Under the pieces are notes generated by a model, which saw only the letters and a program-made list of their open reading frames with translations, was not told the origin of the DNA and did not search any database. Positions 47,183-59,724 of a stretch of 64,000 bases of DNA are shown piece by piece. Source of the DNA: Datisca glomerata (taxonomy: Eukaryota; Streptophyta; Magnoliopsida; Cucurbitales; Datiscaceae); assembly GCA_003255025.1 (NCBI GenBank), contig QANY01005492.1:618297-682296 (forward strand). The letters run 5' to 3'. Within the stretch, counting starts at the first letter, position 1, and every line of letters starts with the position of its first letter. The translations under genes were made by a program, and so were the position numbers.

Positions 47183-48920
47183 TAAATGTATCGAGAAGAG
47201 AGAGAAATGATTTATACATTTTCTGTCAATGGAGAAATTCTTATTTGATGGGATCCAATTCTTTATCTCGCGTTCTTCGTTTCTGAGATTCGTAGAGCTT
47301 TTAATTTATCCTTACACCGACAACCACTCGTTAGAGTCAGGAGTATATCCCTTAAGTAGTTGTATATGAATTTAGTGTGAGTTCTCAAAATAATTATTAA
47401 GAAAAACAAAAATATTCTCTTTCCATCTCTTTGTAAAGTTTGGCGGCAAGCAATAGGGAGAGTAGGGATAAACATTTTCTCTATACTGGTTAACACTTAG
47501 AGATGCAACTCTAATGCAATCACTTATATATTAATTATATAAAATTTACCCATACACCCTTATATGTCAAAAAGTGGAATACTCCTCATTCCTTGACTTG
47601 CATATGCGATTTTCACATTTTCCCTGGAGCCAAAATTGTGTCTAAATTCATCAATTCAACTTGATGAATTAAATAGATCACAATCAATTAATCAATTAAT
47701 TTATTTTATTTACTCATTATCCAATAATTAAAAAAATAATAGAATAATTAATTTGAACATTAATTTCGTCCTTCACTAAAATAGTGATGACGCCCATCAC
47801 ATATGGGCTCGGGAGGTATGCCTTAGTCCAAAACACATTTTTGGTCCAACTAATGTTGTTTCTCATTTCTGTCCTTATGAGCTACTCTTGAGACTGAATG
47901 GATCCACATGAATAAAACTATGAGATTCAAATACTCGGCTAATTTCTCTTTATAAATTCTTGACTTATTTAATCTGAACATTTTACAACTCCACTGTAAG
48001 TCCGATGTTGAATAAACTATCGATTCATGCGCGCTACATTTTCTGTTGATGTAAATAAACAAGTATATTTCATGGTCCAAAGAATATTTTATAATATTAT
48101 CCTTCGTGAATATCAGTAACAAGAGTGGGATGTAACGATATCATTTTACCCCTCTAATTATTATTTCCTTAACTCCATTATTGACTGTGAATAAGGAAAA
48201 CATATCCGTGAAGTGTCTCTTACAGTTCACCATGTTTTATTCAATGACTCATGTCATCGAGTATCGGGTCTGGTTTATTTATTCACACACCCATCAATAA
48301 AGCATAAATTGATATTGTTACTTTTGCAATCTTAACACGAATTCTATGTCTGTGAATCACGCAACTCCAACATAGTTAAATCACGATCCTACCAGCCGAT
48401 GTATTGTCCGGCAATTCGAACTCACTCCTTTAGCATATCAAACTCTCAAGTAACTAAGTCAACTTTCATATTCACCTCAAGATTAAGGTAACTATGAAAT
48501 ACCCTTAAGGTTTAACAACTAGATTTAGAGTTAGATAAACGGTTCTGCTCTAAACTAATTGGTTACTGATCTATTCAACATATTCCATAAAATGTCTAGG
48601 TCAACTGTTAGAGTCTCCACTTCCATGCCTTAACATCGACATCTTTTGATTCAACCTAACAGTCATAATTAGACTCGATTGCTTAGTCGATTCTAGGACT
48701 ACGAATAACATTCTTAACTATCTCATAAGAGTTTTTTGAAAGACCACTCGATCTTTACTCTTCTTACATTGATAATAGTTCCATGACATGAGTAAATTAC
48801 AAACACACTTTAATTAATTCAAACTTTCATTTTATAAATTTAGTACTACATAAATATCAATAAATAACTGTTTACTCATAAAATGTTATTAAACCCTACT
48901 TTATGAACATATTTTTAACA
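47183..48920 (-). repeat. Copia LTR (family 3, copy C), minus strand
   Basis: It repeats copy B in the same order from TATCGAGAAGAGAG onward to a TGTTAAAAATATG end at 48920. It lacks the last 145 bp or so that copy B has next to the primer-binding site. No internal element sequence separates copies B, C and D. Confidence 0.8.
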
Positions 48921-49480
48921 TAAACATATCATGAAGAGAGAAATGATTTATACATTTTCTGTCAATGGAGAAATTATAATTTGGTGAGATCTAATTCTCT
49001 ATCCCGCGTTCTTCGTTTTGAGATTCGTAGAGCTTTTAATTGATCCTTGCACCGACAACCAGTCATTAAAGTCATAAGTATATACCTCAAAGATTTGTGT
49101 AGGAATTGAGTGTGAGCTCTCAAAATAATTATTGAGAAATTTTTTTCCCTTTCCTTCTCTTTGTGAATTTCAATGGCAAGCAGTAGGGAGAGTAGAGAGA
49201 AACCTTTTCTCTATACTAATTAACACTTAGAGATGCAATCCTTATGCAATCTCTTATATATTAATTATAGAATTTACCCATATATCCTTATATGTCAAAA
49301 CGTGAAATTATCCTCTCTCTTTGATGTCCATATGCGATTTTCACAGTTTCCTGGAGCCAAAATTATGTCCAAATTCATCAGTCCAAATTGATGAATTAAA
49401 TTGATCCCAATTAATTAATTAATTAATTTTATTTACTAATTAGCAAAATAATAAAATAATTCAGTCTAATTATGCCACGA
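48921..49480 (-). repeat. Copia LTR fragment (family 3, copy D), minus strand
   Basis: Starts with TATCATGAAGAGAGAAATG at the same internal position as copy C, and stops near 49480 in the AT-rich middle. Later parts of the LTR are missing. Confidence 0.75.
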
Positions 49481-49708
49481 TGTAGGAACTAGAAGACTTA
49501 GATGAAGTAAGGTTGTTTGCACTCGACCATTAGTTCAGAAGCAAACAACTTAGTTTGGAAGGCCATTTTACCAATTAGGAACTGATATCGAAATATGGCA
49601 AATGATCACCCAACTAGGAATGACCATTCACCATTACTTGAGTGCTTAAGAAAAAGGGCATACTTATTATGAGAGCTTGAAGGACAATCATACTCTAATC
49701 TAATTAAT

Positions 49709-50039
49709 GGTTGATGATTGACTTGGAAGATTTTGGTGTGGATCTCGGAGTCTACCGATCGTTGAAATGGAGGGTCGATCAATTTTTGCAAAGAAATTTA
49801 TTATAGACTACAAGAGGTATATAATCCCTAATCTTGTATGTTATAGATTTAACTTATAAATATATAATGGATCTTGAATGATTGATAAATAGTCTTCAAT
49901 AAAAGTTTTTATTTGGTTACTGTGGCGTTGCACAAGTTTTATTTTATTAAAAGATTTGATTTTTATTAAAAGTTCAACTTATTTTTTAAATGGCCACGCG
50001 CCTGCACGCTTATGTCATGCACGCGCCGCGAGACTAGCA
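49709..50039 (+). repeat. Family 1 copia LTR, 3' end only
   Basis: From TTGACTTGGAAGATTTTGG to GACTAGCA it matches the last 330 bp of the family 1 LTRs. Shared blocks include GATCTCGGAGTCTAC, ACTACAAGAGGTATA and GGCCACGCGCCTGCACGC. No primer-binding site follows, so it is an isolated LTR end. Confidence 0.8.
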
Positions 50040-50799
50040 TGCACTACACACGACAACTTATATTTTGAATGTAGTGCCCTCTAAGTATGTAAGCAAGAAA
50101 CCTAGTTTGTGTCATTTTTGTATATGAGGGTGTCCAGCTCACGTTCTTATACTGAAGACCGGAAAGTGCTTAAGAAATATCACCCAACATTGTGGGAGTC
50201 TATCCAAATATAAATTTTTAAGTCGAATAAGTTTATATGCTAAGTCTTCAAAGATAAAAAGTCATATGTAGAGACCATTTGTATACATACGGTTTTATTC
50301 TTAATAAATGTAGTTTAGGGGGTTTTGCATCATATGATTGTAAAAATGATGCCATTTTCCTAGGCCAGTCCACCTTTATTTAAAGAAGTTGTTGGCTAAT
50401 GGGCCAACATGTTATTACTATGATTGTGTTTATTCTGTTCAATATGACTTTAATTTGTTTATGAATCATATATACAATGCATGGCCAAGAATGGCGTTTG
50501 TGCTAAAAAATGACTTAGTTGGCCAGGTTGGTTAAGAAATGTAAGTTTAACGTGGCCCATAGTCATATTAAGTAAAGAGAGAAGTGAGATTGAAATAAAA
50601 GTAAACTACACAACATGTATCTATGTCATCAATCTACCAAATAAGGAGGAACTGGGTGATTTAGTTTAATCAAAATAAACATGCCTTATATAAAGGGGAG
50701 GCATCTAGGAGTTAAAGCTAGAGCGTACTAAAGTCTTTACATGTTCCTAGGCCAACTCCAAAAAGGAAATTTCTTGCTCGACCTTACTTGTTTTCTTTC
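50040..50799. other. Spacer, no gene seen
   Basis: AT-rich sequence with no supported coding region. It may be the 3' flank of the PMD gene on the minus strand. Confidence 0.35.
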
Positions 50800-51700
50800 C
50801 ATCCAGGAGGCTTCAATCTTGGTAGATTCAAAAGGTTGCATAGAAGTCATATCCTCTTGACTCGGCTAGCCAATCTCACAGTCTAGGTTTGCCACCATCG
50901 CTTCTTCTATGGCCAGTCGTTCTTCAACTCTTCAATCATTTCACGAGCTTCAACAACTTTTTATTTTCTGAGTATCATGGATGAATTTATCTTAGCCCTT
51001 TTTTGTAAGTGAGGAAGAAAGCATGGTGGTTGCCTTGATGTTATCCTCAGCAATGGTAATTTTCTATACCCTTAAAAAGACCATCAACAAAGGATGACCA
51101 TATTGATCCATACTCGGGGGAGAAATATCTAGCCAAAGTGAGAAGAGTCACACCCTTTTGAAAGCTCTATTTGTTGGTAGGACAAGCTAGGACTTGAAAT
51201 TTGTGGGCCAATAAGGGATGAAGTAGATCTTCGGCTACTTTCAAGTTATCCACAATTAAATGAGTAGTTTCAACAGGAAGAATATTATCAAGAGCCTCAG
51301 GCGAATTGACTAACCGACTAAGGTGGGAGAAAATATCATCGGCATTATCTAGAAAGGTTATTAGGGGCAAAACCTGCGAGCATGTTTAAGTCAGCGCTCA
51401 GTCATTAATCATAGAGATAAGAAACTCAAAGTAATTGACTCACACTAGATGAAAAATTGATTCGGATAATTCTTCCTGAACTAAAGGAACGGAATCTAAA
51501 TTTCAGATCAGAGTCAAACGAAGGGAATGTATAAGTGCATATAGCAAGAGGTGATTTAAACATACCAAGATATGTCAAGATGATGCCATTATCTGGGTGA
51601 CACAGATGACAAGATATTTAGTCCCTTGAGTTGAGTAATTAGCAGATAATACGAGACTTAATTTCTCATCTTCAGAGTTCACCTAAAGAAAAGGGGCAAG
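50800..51700 (-). pseudogene. Probable 3' part of a PMD gene, beyond an inserted retrotransposon
   Basis: The minus strand holds an open piece at 51370-51167 containing DDIFSHLSRLVNSPEALD and DLLHPLLAHKFQVLACP. Related reading continues in another frame towards 51050 (LARYFSPEYGSIW). I do not recognise a domain with certainty. It lies on the same strand as the PMD fragment at 58.9-59.7 kb. The two are separated only by a Ty3/gypsy element flanked by a 5-bp target duplication, so they were contiguous before that insertion. Assignment to one gene is inference from this geometry. Confidence 0.4.
51696..51700. other. Target-site duplication, left (GCAAG)
   Basis: GCAAG at this position and at 58326-58330 flank the two LTR ends exactly, the 5-bp duplication made by retroviral-type integrases. 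Confidence 0.85.
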
Positions 51701-52929
51701 TGTCATGATTTTTCTAGAGTGTAAGTGTACACAATCGTTGTCAAGTAGTAAAATTCTATGAAATAGAGTATCGTCTATATTATTGATTGATATTAAGTAT
51801 TGAAATCAAGTAGACCTTAATTTTAATTAAGAATGACAAAAAAGTTGGGAGTTTTAATTAAGCTAAAATTCTAATTAAAGTAAAACGATAAAGATTTGAT
51901 AAAGAAAAAATAATTCAAATTTAAATAGTTAAAAACTCTATGGGTTTTCGATTTCACCAAATCAAACATGCTCTAAATTCTAAATCTCAATCAATAAATG
52001 TTTATCAAATTATTGACAACAAATTTCTCTAATGTAATTATCAATCTTTCTCAAGTATCGATAATAATGAATCAAAAATACTAATCTCATATCTCTGTCA
52101 AGATTAAATAGATTGAAACTCATTAATCATAAGAAATTATAATTGCCACACTAGATCCGTAATTATCTCTAACTTATGAAATTCTAATGGTGTTATAAAC
52201 AAAGAGAAAATTTAATCATGACTTCTCAGTCGCAGAATTAAATCCAAACCCATGCAAGAGTTGATCAAACGATCACAAGCATTAAGAACGGATTATAATA
52301 CCCAATAATACTGAACAAACATCCATTGAATTGAAAATCATATTATATGAACAATCATGGTTTGGATACATCATAGTCCTAGATAAGAAAATTAGAATAT
52401 ACTAGAATGAGAAAACATCCTGATAATATTTATGAACATAGAAGAAAACAGAAGAAAAACTAGATTTGAGAATAAATTGAAGTTGAGATCCATCTTTTGG
52501 TTTGATTCGTCTTCTTTTTCTCTCCTAAAAGCTCTCTTCTATGCCTTTCAAATCCAAAAAGTCCCAAAAAAACCTAAAATATTTTAATTATATACAAGGG
52601 TTTGATAAGGATAAGAATGAAGTAAAAAAAATTGCAAAAAAAAAAATCTAGAATCGCGCTAGCGTCGTGATGCTAGCTAATCTGTCTGCGCACCAGCATC
52701 GCGATGCTAGCTTGCTGTAACGCCCAGTGTCGTGACGTTGGCTCTCTTACCAGGTCCATCCTTTTCACGATTTATCCGTATTTTTACCTTCCAAATCAAT
52801 CCAAATGCACTAGAATATCTTACCTACAAAATAAAAGTAAAACAAATATAGATCAAATAATAAGACTAAAAAAACCAACAAAATTAAAGTTAAAATTATC
52901 TAAAATGTGAGTGTAAAGTACACTCATCA
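51701..52929 (-). repeat. 3' LTR of the Ty3/gypsy element
   Basis: About 1229 bp. It matches the right-hand LTR along its length, except for an extra CpG-rich block of some 60-70 bp at 52660-52730 with GCTAGC and AGCATCGCGATGCT palindromes. In the right-hand LTR this is contracted to a single degenerate unit. Confidence 0.85.
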
Positions 52930-54575
52930 AATACCCTCAAGCTTAACTTTTTGCTAGTCCTCGAGCATAACAAAAAAAATAAAAAATAAAAATCAAACAA
53001 GATAAATAATAAACTCTAACTAAGAAAAACTACAGACAGAGTGGCGAAATGTTTTGACTAAATAAACTTGCCTCAAAGATTTCAAAATAACAATAACCCA
53101 AGAAAAACTTCTGAATTATGATCATGTAGAATTTCAACACAAACATCAGCTTACATTATACTTTGTGAAATCCTAATGTATGTGTGTTACCTTAAGTCGT
53201 CCAACTTCTTAATCTCAAATGAGTTCATGCAACCAAGTCTTGCTAGAGTGGATCCATTAATCTATAAATAGATTAGAACTCCATAGGCCAATTTTTCATG
53301 TCACTCTCCACTCATGTAGGCAAACCATAATACTTAGGATCATTAGAACTTTTGTAGGCTTGTAATGTATGGCTAGGGTTTATGGTAGGGTAAAATATAT
53401 TATTTACACTCAATCTTTACCCATAGTCACACATGCATTCGAGGAATCAAGGAGCTTAACTCAATTTTTCTTGTAACACCCCCAAACTTATCATTCCACC
53501 TCTTGCATTATCAACCATACCCAACCATTCTTCTTCTTATTTTTTTTATTTGATTTTCTTAAGTTTCTCTTTTTCTTAATGAGCTTTCAACTAATAGATC
53601 CCAAACCAGTTTGTCTTAGGGTATTAGGTGTTAAGACACCCATTCGAGCTTAGTCATTCAAGTCTAAAAGACTACGAAACCAAACTTACTCACAAGTTTT
53701 TTTTTGAAATATATCAAAACTCCTCCCATCCACACAGATAGTCATAGCTCCAAGTATTTTCCTAAAACATCCAAATACTATGAGTAAAAAGGGTTACTAG
53801 GGAAAACATTTTATGAGATTAGGAAATTGTCATGGGTGATAAAAAATGATTATTTAGATTCAACAGGGATGACTGGGGAAATATTTATGCACAGGTTGGC
53901 TTGAAAAGCTCAAATAGACTAAAGATGGCCCAAATCATGTCCTAAGTATAGTGTACCCTAAAATTTCACCTCGAGCAACAATCAAACTGGTTTTAGAGTT
54001 CTTATTAGATCATAATGATTCCTTAAGTCATATAAACCTTCTCTAAGTAAAAAAGATAATCAAACGCTTCAGGCTAGGTGCTCAATATATCAGATTCTCA
54101 AGTGAAATGCAAATAAAAAATTGGTTCAAATGCACACAGATACACAAATTCACCATTTTCATAAAACTATCAATAAATCAAAACTAATCTCATCATAGGT
54201 GTTAGTTTTGTCTACTACAAAACGCCGAAATTTTATTTTTTAACAAAACCACCACCTCTAAACTTAAAACATTCATTGTCCTTATGAAAAAGATTGTAAG
54301 ATATATGTAAAGAGGACTCCTGTGAATAAGGATGAGCTTTCATCTTCGTCATTCTCTATATTGTCCATTGTCTCCAACTAAGGGGTAAAATGGTGCCTGA
54401 GCCAAATTCGTCCATAATTTTTTTAACCTAAATAATCCAAAATAACATAAGTAAAAGAAATAAATAAATAAATATTGGAAAATAAAATTTGGTTGCCTCC
54501 AAGTAGTGATTGCTTGATTTAATGTCTTCAGCAACACGTAATGATCATCCAAGCTTTACCCTTTGTCCACTGACT
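52930..54575 (-). other. 3' untranslated region of the Ty3/gypsy element
   Basis: No domain is visible on either strand. The position is where RT, RNase H and integrase should lie, so their coding region is deleted. A CTTGAGGG-type purine motif stands next to the 3' LTR as a weak polypurine tract. Confidence 0.55.
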
Positions 54576-55420
54576 TTAAATTCCCTTTGTGTCAGAAATT
54601 GACCACCCCAAGGCTGTTTTGTGCTCTCTCAACACCCTTAACAACTTGTCTTCTTGTTCACCATTTAACGAAGCAAAGATAATGACAGGTAGAGTGGATG
54701 CTTCTCTCATAAAGCTGTACCAAAGGTAGAGGTCTAACACTGGTGATTTTTTAATAGATGGTAGGTGTCTAGGTTTACCTTCTCCCAATTCTACACTATC
54801 CACCTGCAAATAACTATTCATATCATTTGGCTATTTGATTGGTTTGAAGACATTGAAAATTACTTGATCTTCTTGCACTCGCATTTTTGCACATCAATAA
54901 GAGTTCTTCTCGTAGCTAAGAATGGTCTACAAAGAATAATTGAAATTTCTTAGTTTTCTACCATGTCAAGTACAATAAAATCAATTGGGATAATAAATTT
55001 ATCAACCTTTACCAAGACGTCCTCAATAATTCCCCGTGGATATCTAATAGATCGATTAGCTAATTGTAAAGATACCATTGTTGGCTAAGCTTCTCCAAGA
55101 CCTAACTTCTTGTAAACTGAATATGGCATCAAATTGATACCGACTCCAAGATCACATAGAGCCTTTTCAAAAATATGAAGTCTTAATGGTGCAAAGAATA
55201 GTAAAACTCACAGGGTCCTTTAGCTTCGGGGGTAATTTATTTTGTAAAATAGTACTACACTCCTCAGTAAGTGCAGCTATCTCATACTCTTCTCGGTTTC
55301 TCTTTTTCGAGAGAATTTCCTTCATGAATTTGACATAGCTCGGCATTTGTTCCAAAGCATCGATAAAAGTGATGTTTATATGTGGTTTTCTAAGCACATC
55401 AAGAAACTTAAAAAAATGTT
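54576..55420 (-). pseudogene. Protease and pre-RT region of the Ty3/gypsy element
   Basis: Minus-strand frames give INITFIDALEQMPSYVKFMK and LPPKLKDPVSFTI (55167-55397). An aspartic protease region follows, with CDLGVGINLMP, KLGLGEA and SLQLANRSIRYPRGIIEDVL (54950-55160). The alanine expected after DLG is replaced. After a further spacer comes KLLRVLREHKTALGWSI (54576-54821), the stretch just before reverse transcriptase. In-frame stops and frameshifts separate the pieces. Confidence 0.8.
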
Positions 55421-55799
55421 TGTTCAGTTTTTGCTTCTGGAATCGCTGAAAGAATGAGATATGTGGAACATACGGTGGAGGATTATCGAGAAAGAGCTTT
55501 GATTTAGGCCTGTCTTTTTTATTTTCTGAGTTCTCAATAAAATCACCACCTACAACCTATGTTTGTGCTTTAATTGAATGAGAGCTTTCAACTGTTGCTT
55601 TTTTCGGTTCTAGTAACTCCTTGCCACTACGAAGGATAATGGTGTTTACTTGTTCTTTTGGATTCCTCTCAGTGTTGCTCGATAGAGAACCTTGTGGTCA
55701 CTGAGTTAATATTTCTGACAGTTTACCCATTTGAAGCTCCAAATTCCGAATAGATGTAGCTTGACTCTAAATAGTTATTTCTTGCCTATGAAGTGTAGC

Positions 55800-57130
55800 A
55801 TCTGTTCTTGCCATAAATTAAGCAATATTGACTATGAGTTTGGCAAGAGCATCTTCTAAAGAAAATTTGGGATGTTGAGCATGAGTAGCAATTGGTGGTT
55901 TCATCACATTTTGATTATTCTTCCAAGAGAAATTAGGGTGATTTCGCCACCCTTTGTTATAAGTGTTAGAGAATGGGTTATTCTGTCTGCTGTAATTCTC
56001 AACAAAATTAACATGTTCTGACTGAGAATGAGCAAATATATTATTGGCTTGACATTCAATACTAAGATGAGGTCCATTGCACAAATTACAAACTTCCTGT
56101 GAAGCATGAATAACACTAGCATTGGAGGTGAAAAAGCTCAATTTCTTGGACAGTACAACTACTTGAGTAGTAAGAGTAGTAAGAGCATCGACTTCTTGAA
56201 CTCTATGAATCTTTCTTAGTAAGTTGCACTCAATTGGTCATTGATAGGAATTAACAGCCATTTCTTCAAGCAAAGCATAAGCCTCCTCATGTGTTTTGCC
56301 CATTAAAGCTCTTTATGTTGCTGCATCCACTATTGTCCTCGTTGGATTCTCCAACCCATTGTAGAAAATTTAAACTTGTAGCCATCCAGGGAGTCTATGA
56401 TGTGAACACCCTCTCAACATCTCTTTAATCCTCTCCCAAATTTCATAAAGAGACTCCACATCACATTGCACAAAAGTAGTTTATCTCATTCCTCATCTTA
56501 GCTATTTTAACTATTGGAAAGAATTTAGCCAACATTTTCTCAAACAGTCCATTCCAAGTGGTGATTGATCCAGCGGGCAAAGAGTTCAACCAGCTCTTAG
56601 TCTTATCTCGAAGTGAAAATGGGAATAATCTCAACCTAACAATATCAATTATGACATTGTTGTGCTTGAATGTCTCACAAATTTTGAGAAAAGTTGCTAT
56701 GTGAACATTTGGATCATCATTTGGCAGACCATCAAACTGATTTGCTTACACCATGTGAATGATAGAATGATTAATCTCAAAATTGTTGGCATTAATAACA
56801 GGGTGTTGAATGGCACACGCAGCCTCATTGACCACTGACATAGCATAGTCTCAAATCACCCGGTTATTTAGGTTGTTCACAATTTTAGGATTTTCTCTGA
56901 CATCTTCCATGGTTTCTTGAGATTGTTTAAAAGCTTCTCTCCTCACTTTTCTATTATGGCAACAAGTTCGCTCGATTTCCAAATTTTAGTGAGTCAAATT
57001 TTCACTTCTAAATTTTCTCATACGCCTTAGAAAACGCTTGAAAATTCAAAATAGTAAACAACTGTAAATAAAAATATTAAGAGTCAAAGTGAAATTAAGG
57101 ATATGTATCTCCAATATTAATAAATAAAAT
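55800..57130 (-). pseudogene. Gag remnant of the Ty3/gypsy element
   Basis: From the primer-binding side, the minus strand shows NNFEINHSIIHMV, NDDPNVHIATFLKICETFK and LFPFSLRDKTKSWLNSLPAGSI (about 56560-56800), the gag signature of this lineage. At 55818-56141 it shows a CCHC-type finger (CNLCNGPHLSIEC) and NPFSNTYNKGWRNHPNFSW. Several stops and frameshifts lie between the two parts. Confidence 0.85.
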
Positions 57131-57157
57131 CAATCACCGGCAACGGCGCCAAAAACT
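57130..57157 (-). other. Primer-binding site of the Ty3/gypsy element
   Basis: Directly after the LTR the minus strand reads AGTTTTTGGCGCCGTTGCCG, continuing GTGATTG. The TGGCGCCGTTGCCGG core is complementary to the tRNA-Asp end used by many plant Ty3/gypsy elements. Confidence 0.8.
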
Positions 57158-58325
57158 TGTTACGATTTTTTTAGAGTGCAAGTGTAACTATCGTTGTCAA
57201 GTAATAAAATTCTATAAAATAGAGTAACATCCACACAATTGATTGATATTAAGTATTAAAATTAACTAAACCTTGATTTTAATTGAGAATGACGAAAAAG
57301 TTAGGAGTTTAAATTAAGCTAAAATTCTAATTAAACTAAAAGGATAAAGATTTGATAAAGATAAAATAATTCAAATTTGAATAGTTAAAAACTCTAGAGT
57401 TTTCGATTTCACCAAACTAAACATGCTCTAAATTTTAAATCTTAATCAATCAATGTTTATCAAATTATTGACAACAAATTTCTCTAATCTAATTATCAAT
57501 CTTTCTCAACCATCGATAACATTGAATCAAAAATACTAATCTCACATCTCTGTCAAGATTAAATAAATTGAAACTCATTAAGCACAAGAAATTATAATTG
57601 CTAGACTAAATCCATAATCATCTCTAACTTATGAAATTCTAATGGTGTTATAAACAAAGAGCAAATTTAATCATCACTTCTCAGTCTCAGAATTAAAAAA
57701 AGAACATGCAATATTTGGTCAGATGATCATAAGCATTAAGAATGAATTGCAACACTTAATAATATTGAATAAACATCGATTGAATTGAAAATTAAAATAT
57801 ATGAACAATCATGGTTTGACTACGCTGTAACCCTAGATAAGAAAATTAGAACATACTAGAATAAGAAATCATCCTAATAATATTCATGAACATAGAGGAA
57901 AAGAGAAGAAAAACTAGATTTGAGAATGAATTGAAGTTGAGATCTGTCTCATGATTTGATCTGTCTACGTTTCCTCTCCAAAAAGTTCCCTTCTCTGCCT
58001 CCCACGTCCAAAAAGTCCCTAAAAAAATCTAAATTATTTTATTTATATACTAGGGTTTGATAAGGATAAGACTGAAACAAAAAATCACAAAAAAAAAATC
58101 TAGAATCGTACAAATGTCACGACACTGGCTCTCCACCCAAGTCTGTCCTTTTCACGATTTAACCGCATTTTTCCTTCTAAATCTTTTCAAATTAATCCAA
58201 TTGTACTAGAATATCTTACGTACAAAATAAAAGTAAAACAAACATAGATCAAATAATAGAACTCAAAGAATTAATAAAATTAAAGTTAAGATTATCTAAA
58301 ATGTGAGTGTGAAATACACTCATCA
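57158..58325 (-). repeat. 5' LTR of the Ty3/gypsy element
   Basis: About 1168 bp. On the minus strand it begins TGATGAGTGTATTTC and ends AATCGTAACA. The visible mismatches to the other LTR are scattered over the whole length, so the insertion is not recent. Confidence 0.85.
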
Positions 58326-59724
58326 GCAAGCTTTGGCCAATAAAATACATAACGATCTATTATTCAATGACTTGTGAAGCTTGATTGATCAAAACCTACA
58401 AATATCACCTTTGAAAAATCTATATATATATATATAAGTTGAGTAAGTGAGGTCTATACCAGAGTCTTTGTTTTTTGCTTTAAAGCCAGCTTTATATTTT
58501 CCCTTTTTGGAGGTGAGACTAGGGGTTCTTCTGAAAATAATAAGGAGATACATTAGGAAGCGTAAGAATGTACGTAAATGGAGCTGGTCATGTGTGATAA
58601 TCATACATGTGTAAGAAACGCCCTCAAATTGCGGTTTGCGGAAGTACATATGTCATGGTTAGAGAAAACCTAGGAGATAACCTCATCACTTAGCCCGGGA
58701 CATGAAAATTAGGTCTAAGCTTCACCCAGTCGGGGCCACAATGTGGGTGGTTCAACACAGAGAATGATCAAGATGTCCTAGACTTACACTCGTATAGAAA
58801 TCTAAGACATTCCTTAGAAGAATGTTCACACAAAGAGGCCATAGCTTACTTAAACCTCATAGTCAACAATGGGCCTTGACGCGGGAGGTTGGAACCTAAC
58901 TCTGGAAAATACGCGTGGAGCCAAAGTTATAAGAGCTGAAAAGGGCCCGAGGTTGAAGGATCCATCTTAGATGGAACAAGTTGGAATAGACCTCGGTACA
59001 ATGGCTGAGCACGAGGAAACCCATGGCCAAAACATGGCCATCACAAGCATTTGGGCTGCCTTCATGAACTCTTTGGTAATCTTAATCGATGCCACATAGA
59101 AAATGTCCTTACACAACCACATCAATAAAAAAGCTACATGTTCTTCCCTGGTTACCTCACCGTTCCCTTTATGAGACTATATAAACTTCGTATATGCAAC
59201 TTGGCCTTGGAATTGTAGTGTCTCAGGAAAGGAGGAAAGGTCAATGAGTTAATATTTACACCGTGTCGCCAAAGCCCAACAAGCAAAGCTAAATCTAGGA
59301 GAGACGGGTTCATCATACCAAACTTGAATACGAAGGTGTTTGTGTAAGAACACCAAAAGCAGGCAGCAGCCGCTAATAGAGCCTTGTCCCATGAAATGTT
59401 CTGGCGTGACATTTGAATGGCTTCATAGATGCCAAACGATTTCCAAGTTTTTACATGAGAGGCCTCTACCCTTGTCACTCACGCATCCCAATCTGTAGAA
59501 GTAATTGGCCAAGATCTAAAAGGCTTTAAGTCCTTCCATTTAATCCATAAAAAAGCATCTGAATTAAAAGGAAGCGTGTGGAAGTGAGTCATATCTACCA
59601 TTCTTACTTGGTTTGGGACTAATTCTTTAAACATTGGGCCAATGAGATATTCCACGTTACTTCCTTCTCCTTCGGGTGAAAGGATGAGATGTCGATTATC
59701 AATAGTCTCAGGGATAGCGGCCAT
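58326..59724 (-). pseudogene. Plant mobile domain (PMD) gene, interrupted
   Basis: A minus-strand frame starts at 59724 (MAAIPETIDNRHLI) and enters a PMD. It shows HFHTLPFNSDAFLWIKW, WKSFGIYEAIQMSRQNISWD, LLAAAACFWCSYTNTFVFKFG and LDLALLVGLWRHG, the typical W, TNTF and GL motifs. A TGA at 59479-59481 stands where relatives have tryptophan, so TGG to TGA is likely. A frameshift near 59165 moves the reading to EVTREEHVAFLLMWLCK and on to about 58970. Downstream sequence to 58326 is uncertain, and the gene appears to continue beyond the retrotransposon. PMD proteins occur both in host genes (MAIN family, meristem maintenance) and in transposons. Which kind this is cannot be told. Confidence 0.75.

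Larger units (their letters stand above)
51701..58325 (-). mobile_element. Ty3/gypsy LTR retrotransposon, minus strand, pol largely deleted
   Basis: The LTRs are 51701-52929 (3') and 57158-58325 (5'). They are TG...CA bounded, share nearly all motifs, and are flanked by GCAAG. The primer-binding site GGCGCCGTTGCCGG fits a tRNA-Asp site and, with the gag type, suggests an Athila-like lineage. Gag and protease are present in decayed form. The reading then stops after KLLRVLREHKTALGWSI, where reverse transcriptase should begin. RT, RNase H and integrase are missing from 52.93-54.57 kb. At 6.6 kb it could have moved only with enzymes from a relative. Confidence 0.85.
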
